A stretch of 64,000 nt of DNA, taken from the NCBI GenBank assembly GCA_026627065.1, contig JAPNUO010000003.1, positions 186,001-250,000 of the forward strand, written 5' to 3'. Source of the DNA: Bacillota bacterium (GTDB lineage Bacteria > Bacillota > Sulfobacillia > Sulfobacillales > Sulfobacillaceae). The notes beneath the pieces are model-generated. The model was not told where the DNA came from. It did not search any database and saw only the letters and a list, made by a program, of their open reading frames with translations. The translations under genes were made by a program, and so were the position numbers. Numbering within the stretch: the first letter of the stretch is position 1; each line of letters starts with the position of its first letter. Of this stretch, positions 54,582 to 63,368 are shown one piece after another.

Positions 54582-54637
54582 GGGGATATCCACCTCCGTT
54601 GCCATTTTGATCAATGTTCATTAAATCATGGAAATGT

Positions 54638-54646
54638 TGCTAGAAT
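54638..54646 (+). promoter_or_regulatory. extended -10 promoter element for cobyrinate synthase
   Basis: TGCTAGAAT with TTCATT 18 bases upstream of the hexamer. A second possible -10, TACAAT at 54747-54752, lies only six bases before the first ATG, which would give a leaderless mRNA. Confidence 0.45.
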
Positions 54647-54758
54647 GTTTCAGAGGATTGGCGGGGATTGGATTTCAGGTATTTCTCAGCTGCGGAGAGC
54701 CAGCCCATCACCGCCGCGCCTGTCTCGCATTCCGGAATGCAAAGGGTACAATAGGAGA

Positions 54759-56150
54759 ATGATTAACAGCCATCAACAACAATCTATGCCGCGCCTCGTC
54801 GTCGCAGCCCTCGCCAGTGGGGCAGGGAAAACGACCGTGACCATAGCCCTCATGCACCATTGGCGGCAAGAGGGACGGCGCGTGCAGCCTTTTAAGGTCG
54901 GGCCGGACTACATCGACCCCAATTTCCATGAAGCCATCACGGGGGCGGCGTCCTGGAACCTCGACGCCTGGATGGAGAGCCCCGAGGGGGTTCGGCGCGT
55001 GTTTTGGGAAAGGGCGCGCGAGAGCGAGGTGGCGGTCATTGAAGGGGTCATGGGGCTGTTTGACGGCATGGGCCTTGGGCCCGACAACAATTCGACGGCC
55101 CACATCGCACGGATTCTCACGGCGCCGGTCCTGCTGGTGCTCGATGTCTACGCCGTGTCCGAAACGGCGGCTGCCCTGGTGCTCGGCGTGCGTCAGTACG
55201 CGCCCGAGATGCGCCTCGGGGGCGTCATCCTGAACCGCGTGGGCAGCCCCGGACATTACGCGCGAGTCAAGGACGCGATTGAAGAGGCGGCTCAGGTGCC
55301 CGTCCTGGGATACCTTCCTGCTTCGCCCGAGATTCAGGTCCCGGAGCGCCACCTCGGCTTAACCCGCCTCAATGCGTCCCAGCTGGCTGAATGGACGGCG
55401 GGACTGCGCGATCTGGCCGAGACGACGTTTGATTGGCCCGCGATCTGGAGCGTGGCGGAAAGCGCGCCACCCCTGGCGGAGCCCGCCTCCGCCCTCCCCA
55501 GGCCGCCTCTATCCTCCCGCCGAAGGGCGCCCCGGGTAGCGCTGGCGCTGGACGACGCTTTTTGGTTCTATTACCCCGCCAACTTGTCCCTCCTCCGGCA
55601 ACTGGGGGCCGAGCTGGTGCCGTTCAGCCCGCTTCGGGGAGACCCCATTCCCCGCGAGGCGACGCATTTGTACTGGGGAGGCGGGTTTCCCGAGCAGTAT
55701 CTCCCAGTCCTGGCCGAGCGCCGAAGGGCCTGGGCTCAGTACCGCGCCTGCATTGAGGACGGATTGCTGACGCTGGCGGAATGCGGGGGGTGGATGATGA
55801 TGGCCGAGACCCTGTGGAATACAGATGGCGAGGCGTTTGACCTCCTGGGGGTGGCGCCCGTCAGCATGCGCATGACGGCCCAAGTCCAGGCCGTGGGATA
55901 CCGGGAGGTCGAGGTGCTGGCGTCCACGCGCGCCTTTGTACCGGGGACAGGCTTTCGCGGCCATGAATTTCATTATTCCCGGCAGCAACGGGTTGCGCCG
56001 CGTCCCGCATATCGCCTGCGGACGCCGCAAGGGGACAAGGAGGACGGCTACGCGACCGACACCTTGGTGGCCGGCTACGCTCACCTCTATTTCCCCTCGA
56101 ATGTGGAGGCGGTAGCCGCATGGCTGGGGGGAGGTCAGGGGCGCCAATGA
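54759..56150 (+). CDS. cbiA: cobyrinate a,c-diamide synthase
   Basis: A 463-residue amidotransferase that makes the a- and c-amide groups of cobyrinic acid using glutamine and ATP. The N-terminal P-loop is ASGAGKTT with FKVGPDYIDPNFHE; the C-terminal glutamine-amidotransferase domain has YWGGGFPEQ, the nucleophilic Cys in AECGGWMMM and the His in GHEFHYS. The start is uncertain: ATG 54759 has AGGAG only one base before it, and ATG 54786 (MPRLVVAA) has no ribosome site. No other cobalamin genes are in the window. Its stop overlaps the next ATG (ATGA). Confidence 0.92.
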   Translation: MINSHQQQSMPRLVVAALASGAGKTTVTIALMHHWRQEGRRVQPFKVGPDYIDPNFHEAITGAASWNLDAWMESPEGVRRVFWERARESEVAVIEGVMGLFDGMGLGPDNNSTAHIARILTAPVLLVLDVYAVSETAAALVLGVRQYAPEMRLGGVILNRVGSPGHYARVKDAIEEAAQVPVLGYLPASPEIQVPERHLGLTRLNASQLAEWTAGLRDLAETTFDWPAIWSVAESAPPLAEPASALPRPPLSSRRRAPRVALALDDAFWFYYPANLSLLRQLGAELVPFSPLRGDPIPREATHLYWGGGFPEQYLPVLAERRRAWAQYRACIEDGLLTLAECGGWMMMAETLWNTDGEAFDLLGVAPVSMRMTAQVQAVGYREVEVLASTRAFVPGTGFRGHEFHYSRQQRVAPRPAYRLRTPQGDKEDGYATDTLVAGYAHLYFPSNVEAVAAWLGGGQGRQ

Positions 56151-56722
56151 ACTGGGAAGACCTCTCGGCGTTGGCATTGGGCGTGGGATTTTTTTCGTTT
56201 GTCGCCGTGTCCCTCATTTTGACCCTCGCCGGACAGGTGGATCAGCGGCCGCAATCCATGCGGGTGGGCGCTGCCCGCTTTTGGCTGACGGCGCTGCTCT
56301 TTTTTCCCATGGCGTTCGTGGAAGAAGCGCTGTTTCGCTGGTTTCTCTTGGGGGAGCTCCGCTGGGTCATCGGCGTGATTCCTGCCTTTTTGTTGTCGAT
56401 GGGCCTCTTCATCCTGGCCCACCGGCCCAACGAACGGCTCCGATTTATGGCCGTGCTTAATTTGGCGATTGTGGGAGCCATTTTAGGGTTTGTGTTTTTG
56501 CGCTGGGGGCTTTGGGTCGCGACGGCGGGGCACGCGGGGTGGAACCTGGCCGAGTGGGGGATGGGATATGCCGTAAGCGGCGAGAAAACGCGCGCGCTGT
56601 TGCCGGCGCCCCGGTACCGCGTCGTCAAAGGGGAGCCATTTGGCCCCGAGGGGCACTGGAGCGCCACGGTGGTGCTGCTGGCCGTCCTTTTTGCGCTGGT
56701 TGACCTTCACCGGCTGTGGTGA
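56147..56722 (+). CDS. CPBP-family intramembrane glutamic protease
   Basis: A 191-residue membrane protein with about six segments and all three CPBP motifs: EExxxR (Glu59, Glu60, Arg64), FxxxH (Phe88, His92) and HxxxN (His129, Asn133). Relatives process prenylated proteins or small peptides inside the membrane. It is coupled to cobyrinate synthase by a four-base overlap, which I take as packing rather than function. Confidence 0.85.
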   Translation: MNWEDLSALALGVGFFSFVAVSLILTLAGQVDQRPQSMRVGAARFWLTALLFFPMAFVEEALFRWFLLGELRWVIGVIPAFLLSMGLFILAHRPNERLRFMAVLNLAIVGAILGFVFLRWGLWVATAGHAGWNLAEWGMGYAVSGEKTRALLPAPRYRVVKGEPFGPEGHWSATVVLLAVLFALVDLHRLW

Positions 56723-56755
56723 GGCGAGGTGTGCGGAAAAGAAAGGGGAGGCAAG

Positions 56756-57349
56756 GTGACGTCCGAAGAGTTGGCGGAGCAGTTGAGGGCGGAGCGGATC
56801 TTGGCCATTGTGCGGGCCTCGTCTGCGGAGGAGGCGGAGCAGCGGGCGATGGCTGCGCTGGAGGCCGGCATTCACATCATTGAGGTGTCCTGGACGACCC
56901 CGGAGGCAGGGAACGTGATCAAGCGCCTTAGCGGTCAGGTGCCGGTCCTGGGGGCAGGGACCGTGCTTACGCCCTCGCAGGCGGTGGCGTCGTGGGAGGC
57001 CGGGGCGCGGTTTGTGGTGGCGCCGAACTGGTCGCCGGGCGTGGCGGCCCAGGCCCAGGAGCATGGGATGGCGTACGTGCCCGGCGTCTTTAGCGCCCAG
57101 GAGGTGGGCGCGGCGGTCGAGGCGGGCTATCGCCTGCTGAAGCTGTTTCCGGCCTCGACCGGGGGCGTGGCCCACATGAAGGCGCTGGCCGACCCGTTTC
57201 CGGGCCTTCAGTGGGTACCCACGGGCGGCGTCACCTGGGAAAACGCCGGCGAGTGGATTCGGGCCGGGGCGGTGGCGGTGGGCATGGGGCAACATTTGTG
57301 GCGTACCGACCGACCCGCCGAGGTCGTCAAGGCGCTGAGAAGCATTTAA
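56756..57349 (+). CDS. eda: KDPG/KHG aldolase
   Basis: A 197-residue class I aldolase cleaving 2-keto-3-deoxy-6-phosphogluconate to pyruvate and glyceraldehyde-3-phosphate. Glu43 (IIEVSWTTP) and Lys129 (LLKLFPAS) form the active site; PTGGV is the phosphate loop. GTG 56756 follows GGGGAG. It opens a five-gene sugar-acid operon; a 2-keto-3-deoxy-pentonate could be an alternative substrate given the dehydratase downstream. Confidence 0.93.
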   Translation: MTSEELAEQLRAERILAIVRASSAEEAEQRAMAALEAGIHIIEVSWTTPEAGNVIKRLSGQVPVLGAGTVLTPSQAVASWEAGARFVVAPNWSPGVAAQAQEHGMAYVPGVFSAQEVGAAVEAGYRLLKLFPASTGGVAHMKALADPFPGLQWVPTGGVTWENAGEWIRAGAVAVGMGQHLWRTDRPAEVVKALRSI

Positions 57350-57363
57350 AGGAGGTTACATGC

Positions 57364-58308
57364 GTGGGCGTAATGACATTGGGGGAGCCCTTGGGCGTGT
57401 TTTCGGCGACAGACCCGGGGCGCATCGGGGCCGAGAGCCTCTTTCGCCTGCGGGTCGCGGGCGCGGAGGTGAATGTCGCGATTGCGCTTGCCCGGCTAGG
57501 CGTTCCCGCCTGGTTTTTGGGCGCAGTGGGCGCGGACGCCGTGGGGGCGGCGGTGCGGCGCGTTCTTAGGGCGGAAGGGGTTGACACCAGATACTTGGTG
57601 GAAGAGGACGGGCCGACTGGCCTCATGCTCAAGGAATGGTACGGGCTGAGGCCCGAGCCGCGCATTTACTACTTTCGGCGCGAGACTGCCATTCAGCGGT
57701 GGGACCCGCCGCGCGACGTGTGGGCAAATGAGGCCATCCGGCGAGCCCATTTTACCGGGATTACCCTCATGCTGGCGCCGGCGCTGGCGGAGCGGGTCAC
57801 CGCCTGGGTGGAGGCGGGCCATGCCGCCGGGATGGCTTTTTCGCTGGACATCAATTACCGCCGCCGGCTCGGCCCGCCGGAGGCCTGGCGGCCGCGCGTA
57901 GAAGGGCTGCTACCGTTTCTGGACGTGCTGTTTGCGTCGCGGGATGAGCTGGCCGTGCTGTGGGGCACGACCGATCCTGGCGAAATGCAAGCGCGGGGGC
58001 TCCTCTCGGCCAGGCAGGTGGTGGTGGTGACCGACGGAGCCCAGGGCGCCTGGGCGGTCCAAAATGGGGAAGAGATTGCGCGCGTGGCGGCGTTTTCCGT
58101 GCCCCGGGTGGTGGACGTCGTCGGGGCGGGGGATGGCTTTGTTGGCGGCGTCCTGGCCGGGCGGATGAAGGGCTGGGACTGGCGCGAGAGCTTGCGCCTG
58201 GGGGCGTTGGTGGGGGCCTTTGCGGTCGCCCATCCGGGCGACTGGGAAGGGTATCCGCTCTGGAGCGAGGTTGAAGCGCAGCTTCAGGGGCAGTGGGTCG
58301 ACCGCTAG
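57364..58308 (+). CDS. kdgK: 2-keto-3-deoxygluconate kinase (PfkB family)
   Basis: A 314-residue PfkB kinase that phosphorylates KDG to KDPG. The N-terminal pattern [14 protein letters not shown] and the C-terminal signature [16 protein letters not shown], with the catalytic Asp, are typical. GTG 57364 lies eight bases after AAAGGAGG and 14 bases after the eda stop. Paired with eda it forms the lower half of the KDG pathway. Confidence 0.9.
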   Translation: MGVMTLGEPLGVFSATDPGRIGAESLFRLRVAGAEVNVAIALARLGVPAWFLGAVGADAVGAAVRRVLRAEGVDTRYLVEEDGPTGLMLKEWYGLRPEPRIYYFRRETAIQRWDPPRDVWANEAIRRAHFTGITLMLAPALAERVTAWVEAGHAAGMAFSLDINYRRRLGPPEAWRPRVEGLLPFLDVLFASRDELAVLWGTTDPGEMQARGLLSARQVVVVTDGAQGAWAVQNGEEIARVAAFSVPRVVDVVGAGDGFVGGVLAGRMKGWDWRESLRLGALVGAFAVAHPGDWEGYPLWSEVEAQLQGQWVDR

Positions 58309-58334
58309 GCGGAAGCGACAAGGAGGGCGAAGGC

Positions 58335-60332
58335 ATGGAGGATTGGCGCGCGTGGTTTCATGAGGCGGAGGTCGGCGGCTGGGAGGGGACGGCGGCCCGG
58401 GCGCCTGGCCCGGAGGGCGTGCTGCCCCTGACGCCGGAGATGCTGCGGCACTGGGCGAGCGGCGAACTCTTCGGCCTTTCCCAAGACGTGGGCATGGGTT
58501 GGCGGCCCGAGCGGGTGCTCGATCCCCCGGTCCTGATTTTGAGCACCCAAGGCGGCCTGAAAAATCCCGACGGCACCCCGGTGGCTCTCGGCTATCACAC
58601 CGGGCACTGGGAAGTCGACCGGCTGGTGCGCGTGGCCGCCGAAACGCTGTCAGGCCTGGGAGCGCTCCCGTTTGCGGCCGCGGTCAGCGATCCTTGCGAC
58701 GGACGCAGCCAGGGCACCGCCGCCATGTTTGATTCCCTGCCCTATCGCAATGACGCTGCCCAGGTGATGCGGCGCCTGATCCGCTCCCTCCCGCAGCGGC
58801 GCGGCGTCGTCGGCGTAGCTACGTGCGACAAGGGGCTCCCGGCTACCATGATGGCCTTGGCGTCGCTGCGCGACATTCCTGGCGTGCTCATTCCCGGGGG
58901 CGTCACCCTGTTGGCGGAAGCGGGGGAGGATGCCGGCAAGGTGCAAAGCATAGGGGCCCGCTTCAGCCATGGCGAGCTCAGCCTGGAAGACGCCGCCCGG
59001 CTGGGGTGCCGTGCTTGCGCCTCGCCCGGCGGCGGGTGCCAGTTCCTCGGGACGGCGGCGACGGCCCAGGTGGTGGCCGAAGCGCTGGGTCTGGCGCCGC
59101 CCCATTCGGCCCTCATCCCGTCGGGTCAGCCGACCTGGGAGGCGATGGCGCGCTTAGCGGCGCGAGCGCTGTGGTGGCAGGTGCAGGAGGGCTGGCGCAT
59201 GCCCCAGATTTTGACCGATGCCGCCTTTGAGAACGCTATGGTCGTGCATGCGGCCTTTGGCGGCTCCACCAATTTGTTGCTGCACCTGCCGGCAGTGGCC
59301 TACAGCGCGGGGCGCCGGCGCCCGACGGTGGACGATTGGCGGCGCGTCAACCAGGCGGTGCCACGGCTGGTGAGCGTCATCCCCAATGGGCCCGATCCTT
59401 TTCCCACCGCTTACGTGTACTTGGCCGGGGGCGTGCCGGAAGTCATGGCGGAACTGCGGCGGGCGGGCCTCATCGACGGTCGGGCGCTGACGGCCGTCGG
59501 CCGCACGTGGAACGACGTGTTGGACGAGTGGCTGGCGTCGGAGCGGAGGCAGGCGATGCGCAATATCCTGGAACGCCGCTACGGGGTGGACCCATGTCGC
59601 GTCATTTTTTCCCCTGATCAGGCGCGGGTGCGCCGCGTCTACGGCACCCTGACCTTTCCCTCAGGGAATTTGGCGCCCGAGGGCGCCGTCGTCAAATCGA
59701 CCGCCCTTGATCCCTCCGTCCTGGATGAGGAGGGCGTGTACCGCCACCGCGGGCCGGCCCGCGTCTTTACCACCGAAGCGGCGGCCATTGAGGCGATTAA
59801 AGCCGGGGCCGTCCGCCCTTACGATGTGGTGGTCCTGATTGGGCGCGGGCCGCTTGGCACCGGCATGGAGGAGACGTATCAGCTCACCTCCGCGCTGCGC
59901 TACCTAAGTTTCGGCAAACACGTGGCCCTGGTCACCGACGCGCGCTTTTCCGGGGTGTCGACCGGCGCCTGCATTGGCCACGTCAGCCCCGAAGGCCTGG
60001 CGGGCGGGCCCATCGGCAAGGTGCGCGACGGCGACCTCATTGAGATTGTGATAGATTCGCGGCGCTTGACGGGGTACGTGAACCTTGTGGGTACCCCACA
60101 GGGGGCGCTGACGCCGGAGGAGGCGGAGCGGGTGCTGAGGGAGCGTTCGCCGCACCCGGACATGGCGCCCGATCCGCGCCTGCCCGAGGACACCAAGCTC
60201 TGGGCGGCGCTCCAGACCATGAGCGGCGGCCCCTGGGCCGGCGCCGTGTACGACGTGGAGGCGATATTGGCGGCACTCGGCGATCTCCCAGGGCTGAGGA
60301 ACCGGGCGGCGGGCGATTCACGTCCGGCCTAG
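58335..60332 (+). CDS. YjhG/YagF-family sugar-acid dehydratase (D-xylonate dehydratase type)
   Basis: A 665-residue IlvD/Edd-superfamily protein; the length and many stretches ([44 protein letters not shown]) match the approximately 655-residue E. coli YjhG/YagF D-xylonate dehydratases, not the shorter Edd or IlvD. The three Cys in those motifs should bind an iron-sulfur cluster. The product would be 2-keto-3-deoxy-xylonate, though related aldonates are possible. ATG 58335 follows AAGGAGGG. In this operon it feeds the kinase/aldolase or the dehydrogenases. Confidence 0.9.
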   Translation: MEDWRAWFHEAEVGGWEGTAARAPGPEGVLPLTPEMLRHWASGELFGLSQDVGMGWRPERVLDPPVLILSTQGGLKNPDGTPVALGYHTGHWEVDRLVRVAAETLSGLGALPFAAAVSDPCDGRSQGTAAMFDSLPYRNDAAQVMRRLIRSLPQRRGVVGVATCDKGLPATMMALASLRDIPGVLIPGGVTLLAEAGEDAGKVQSIGARFSHGELSLEDAARLGCRACASPGGGCQFLGTAATAQVVAEALGLAPPHSALIPSGQPTWEAMARLAARALWWQVQEGWRMPQILTDAAFENAMVVHAAFGGSTNLLLHLPAVAYSAGRRRPTVDDWRRVNQAVPRLVSVIPNGPDPFPTAYVYLAGGVPEVMAELRRAGLIDGRALTAVGRTWNDVLDEWLASERRQAMRNILERRYGVDPCRVIFSPDQARVRRVYGTLTFPSGNLAPEGAVVKSTALDPSVLDEEGVYRHRGPARVFTTEAAAIEAIKAGAVRPYDVVVLIGRGPLGTGMEETYQLTSALRYLSFGKHVALVTDARFSGVSTGACIGHVSPEGLAGGPIGKVRDGDLIEIVIDSRRLTGYVNLVGTPQGALTPEEAERVLRERSPHPDMAPDPRLPEDTKLWAALQTMSGGPWAGAVYDVEAILAALGDLPGLRNRAAGDSRPA

Positions 60333-60501
60333 AGGCAGGGACCATCCGGGTTGGTTGAGCCAGGGCCTCGCCGACCCCGACTCTTCGTCCCCCGCGATTC
60401 CGGTTCCCGCCGGCGCCATCGGCATGGGAGGGCCGAGACGGGGCGTCGGCAGCGCGCAGGGCATATTAATCAGGAGAAGAGGAGGAGCGTAGGTCACGTC
60501 A

Positions 60502-61275
60502 ATGTCAATGATGAAAGCGTTTTCGTTGGAAGGAAAAACGGCGTTAGTCACCGGCGCTAGCCGCGGGTTAGGCCGCGCCATGGCGCTCGCACTGGCCGAC
60601 GCCGGGGCCGACATCGTGGCTGCCAGCGCCCATCTTCCCCGGGAGGGGAGCGAGTTGGCGCGGGAGGTGCGCGAGCGGGGGCGGCGGTTTTGGGCATACG
60701 CGGTGGATTTTCGGAGCCGCCAGGCGGTGCGCGACTTTGCCGAACAGGTCGACCGCGAGGTGGACCAGCCCATCGACATTCTGGTGAACAACGCCGGGAT
60801 GATTACGCGCGCGCCCGCGCGTGAGTATCCCGACGAGGACTGGGACGCGGTGCTGGCAGTGAACCTGACGGCGCCGTTTGTGCTGTCGCGCCACTTTGGG
60901 CGGCAGATGGTGGAGCGCGGGGCCGGGAAGATTATCTTTACCGCGTCGTTGTTGTCTTTTCAGGGCGGCATTTTGGTGCCGGCCTACTCGGCTTCTAAAG
61001 GAGGCGTGGTGCAGCTCGCCAAGACGCTTTCCAACGAATGGGCGCGTTACGGCGTGCAGGTGAATTGCATTGCGCCGGGTTACATGGCGACCGACAACAC
61101 GGCGGCGCTGCGGGCGGATCCCGCCCGCCAGGCGGAGATTTTGGCGCGCATTCCGGCGGGCCGCTGGGGGATGCCGGAGGATCTCCATGGAGTGGTGGTC
61201 TTCTTGGCGTCTTCCGCCTCCGACTACGTCACGGGGGCGGTGATCCCGGTGGACGGCGGCTGGCTCGGGCGCTAG
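60502..61275 (+). CDS. kduD: KduD-like 2-dehydro-3-deoxy-D-gluconate 5-dehydrogenase
   Basis: A 257-residue SDR with TGASRGLG, NNAGMITR, catalytic YSASK and the KduD-like block NCIAPGYMATDNTAALRAD, GRWGMPEDL and SSASDYVTGAVIPVDGGW. KduD interconverts 2,5-diketo-3-deoxygluconate and KDG in pectin and uronate breakdown. GAGGAGG lies rather far (about 15 bases) from ATG 60502. A cre-like sequence covers codons 4-8. Confidence 0.82.
   Translation: MSMMKAFSLEGKTALVTGASRGLGRAMALALADAGADIVAASAHLPREGSELAREVRERGRRFWAYAVDFRSRQAVRDFAEQVDREVDQPIDILVNNAGMITRAPAREYPDEDWDAVLAVNLTAPFVLSRHFGRQMVERGAGKIIFTASLLSFQGGILVPAYSASKGGVVQLAKTLSNEWARYGVQVNCIAPGYMATDNTAALRADPARQAEILARIPAGRWGMPEDLHGVVVFLASSASDYVTGAVIPVDGGWLGR
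60512..60525 (+). promoter_or_regulatory. cre-like catabolite-response site in the kduD start
   Basis: TGAAAGCGTTTTCG matches the Bacillus CcpA site consensus TGWAANCGNTNWCA at 13 of 14 positions. It lies in the first codons of the gene, a usual position for roadblock repression. It could be a chance result of the codons for MKAFS. Confidence 0.35.
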
Positions 61276-61307
61276 GCTAATTCTTGTTATGCGAGGAGGA
61301 ATAAAGC

Positions 61308-62753
61308 ATGGAAGAGCGCGTAGCCAAAAACTGGGTGGGGGGCGCCTGGGTGGAGGGGGGACCGCCGGTGGCGGTGCGGTCGCCGGCCGACCCGAGCGAT
61401 TTGGTCGGCACCTATCACGAGGCGACGGCGGAGCTGGTGGCGCAGGCGGTGGCGGCCGCCCGCGATGCCCAACGGGGGTGGCGCCGGCTCGGCGCCGTGG
61501 CGCGGGGCCAGCTCTTGTATCAGGCGGCGGAGGCGGTGGCCCGGGAGGTAGAGACCTTGGCCGCCCTGGCCAGCCGAGAAATGGGCAAGCCCCTCGGGGA
61601 AGCGCGGGGGGAGGCGCTGCGGGCGGTGCACATTCTCCGCTATTATGCCGGGGAAGGCGCGCGGGCGATGGGCGAGGTCATTCCCGCCACCCAGCCGCAG
61701 GTGTTTCAGTACACGCGGCGGGAGCCGCTCGGGGTGGTGGGCGTCATTACGCCCTGGAATTTTCCGCTGGCGATTCCGGCGTGGAAGATCGCGCCGGCGC
61801 TCGTGTACGGCAACACTGTGGTGTTCAAGCCAGCCGAATGGGCGTCCTTGACGGCGGCGGCGCTGGTGGCGTGTCTGGCGCCGCTGTTGCCGCCGGGGGT
61901 GCTCAATCTGGTGATGGGGCCGGGGCGGACGGTGGGCGACGCGCTGGTGCGGGCGCCGGCGGTGGACGGCGTAACCTTTACCGGGTCGGTGGCCACGGGG
62001 GCGGCCGTGGCGGCCGTCTCTGCGGGGCGGGGGGCCAAATATCAATTGGAAATGGGCGGGAAAAATCCCGTCATCGTGCTATCCGACGCCAATCTGGACG
62101 CGGCGGTGGAGCTGACGGTCTCCGGGGCGTTTCGCTCGGCGGGCCAAAAGTGCACGGCGACCTCGCGGGTGATTGTCGAGCGGTCAGTGTACGCGGCGTT
62201 TCGCGAGCGGCTGGTGCGGCGCACTGAAGCGCTGAAGGTGGGCCATCCGCTGGAGGCCGACACCTACCTGGGGCCGGTGGTCTCGGAGCCGCAGTGGCGG
62301 AAGGTGCGGCACTACATTGAAACCGGGATGGCCGAGGCGGGCGCTCCCGTGGTGGGGGGGCTGGCGGTGCCCGGGGGGCTTCCAGGGTATTACGTGGCGC
62401 CCACCATCTTTGACCGGGTCGCGCCGACGGCCACCATTGCGCAAGAGGAAATCTTCGGGCCGGTGGTGGCCTTGATGGAAGCGGCCGACGTGGACGAGGC
62501 GATTCAGCTCGCCAACCGCACGCCCTTTGGGCTAAGCGCGTCGGTGTTTACCAATAACCTCAGCCGGGCGCTGCACGTGGTGGAGGAGCTGGAGGCGGGC
62601 TTGGTGCGGGTCAACGAGGAGACCGCCGGCGTCGAGCTGCAGGCACCGTTCGGCGGCATGAAGGCGTCGAGTTCTCACTCCCGCGAGCAAGGCCGCGCCG
62701 CCATCGAGTTTTTCACCACCACCAAGACGGTGGCGCTGAGGCCGGTCGACTAA
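61308..62753 (+). CDS. NAD(P)-dependent aldehyde dehydrogenase (ketoglutarate-semialdehyde type)
   Basis: A 481-residue ALDH with ITPWNFPLAIPAWKIAPAL, FTGSVATGAAV, catalytic Glu in LEMGGKNPV and Cys in AGQKCTATSR. It most resembles alpha-ketoglutarate semialdehyde dehydrogenases of glucarate/xylonate pathways (GucD/XylA-box type). It may alternatively oxidise glycolaldehyde. ATG 61308 follows GAGGAGG. It ends the operon at a strong terminator. Confidence 0.87.
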   Translation: MEERVAKNWVGGAWVEGGPPVAVRSPADPSDLVGTYHEATAELVAQAVAAARDAQRGWRRLGAVARGQLLYQAAEAVAREVETLAALASREMGKPLGEARGEALRAVHILRYYAGEGARAMGEVIPATQPQVFQYTRREPLGVVGVITPWNFPLAIPAWKIAPALVYGNTVVFKPAEWASLTAAALVACLAPLLPPGVLNLVMGPGRTVGDALVRAPAVDGVTFTGSVATGAAVAAVSAGRGAKYQLEMGGKNPVIVLSDANLDAAVELTVSGAFRSAGQKCTATSRVIVERSVYAAFRERLVRRTEALKVGHPLEADTYLGPVVSEPQWRKVRHYIETGMAEAGAPVVGGLAVPGGLPGYYVAPTIFDRVAPTATIAQEEIFGPVVALMEAADVDEAIQLANRTPFGLSASVFTNNLSRALHVVEELEAGLVRVNEETAGVELQAPFGGMKASSSHSREQGRAAIEFFTTTKTVALRPVD

Positions 62754-62763
62754 CGCTATTCTC

Positions 62764-62795
62764 GAAAGCCCTGCGGCCGCAGGGCTTTTTCTTTT
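62764..62795 (+). terminator. Rho-independent terminator of the sugar-acid operon
   Basis: AAAGCCCTGC (62765-62774) pairs perfectly with GCAGGGCTTT (62779-62788) around a GGCC loop, followed by TTCTTTT. Confidence 0.93.
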
Positions 62796-62842
62796 ATTCT
62801 TCAGAAAATTACCCAAGGGAAAAAATCAGGTTCATAAAGTAT

Positions 62843-62871
62843 TTGACATGATAAAACTATTTGGTTAAGCT
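62843..62871 (+). promoter_or_regulatory. promoter of the MarR-exporter unit
   Basis: A perfect -35 TTGACA (62843-62848) and, 17 bases on, a poor -10 TAAGCT (62866-62871). The AT-rich stretch around it is where a MarR operator would be expected. Confidence 0.6.
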
Positions 62872-62891
62872 AATGCAGTGGAGGGTGAACC

Positions 62892-63368
62892 ATGGCGGAG
62901 ATCAACGTGGGATCCCGCGCGGACGCTGTGCTCAATTTAATGCGCGACGTCTTTCGCGGGCTCTCTCAATACCAAGAAGATGCCTTTTTGCATACGGAAC
63001 TCTCAATGGCACAAGTCAAGGCGCTCTTGGCCATCGGCAAAGACGGCGACCCGTCGGTGGGCCTGGTGGCCAAAGAGCTGGACATCGGGCTGTCCTCCGC
63101 CAGCCAGGTGGTGGAACGGTTGGTCAAGGCCGGGTTGGTGGAGCGCCGGCCTCACCCGCACGATCGCCGCATGACGCAATGCGTGCTGACGTCGCAGGGT
63201 GAAGCGTTAAGACAGCGGTTTCAAGCTGGGCCGCGGTTGATTCGGGATTGGTTGGAGCGCTTGGCGCCCGAAGACTTGGCGGCCTTGGAACGTGGACTCA
63301 GCGCCCTGGCTCGCGTGGCGCAAGAAAGCCGACAGGAAGGAGAGAGGGAACATCATGGCGACGGATAG
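62892..63368 (+). CDS. MarR-family transcriptional regulator
   Basis: A 158-residue winged-helix protein. The recognition region is SVGLVAKELDIGLSSASQVVE and the wing motif HPHDRRMTQCVLT (MarR DxRxxxxxLT). MarR proteins repress exporter genes until a small molecule binds. ATG 62892 has GGAGGGTG upstream. The gene overlaps the exporter start by 14 bases, so the regulator and exporter are co-translated. Confidence 0.9.
   Translation: MAEINVGSRADAVLNLMRDVFRGLSQYQEDAFLHTELSMAQVKALLAIGKDGDPSVGLVAKELDIGLSSASQVVERLVKAGLVERRPHPHDRRMTQCVLTSQGEALRQRFQAGPRLIRDWLERLAPEDLAALERGLSALARVAQESRQEGEREHHGDG

Noticed and set aside
56483..57295. Long minus-strand frame over the protease and eda genes
   Set aside because: His/Arg/Pro-rich translation antisense to two certain genes and no ribosome site.
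61289..62227. 312-codon plus-strand frame over the aldehyde dehydrogenase
   Set aside because: Gly/Arg-rich shift product of the real gene.
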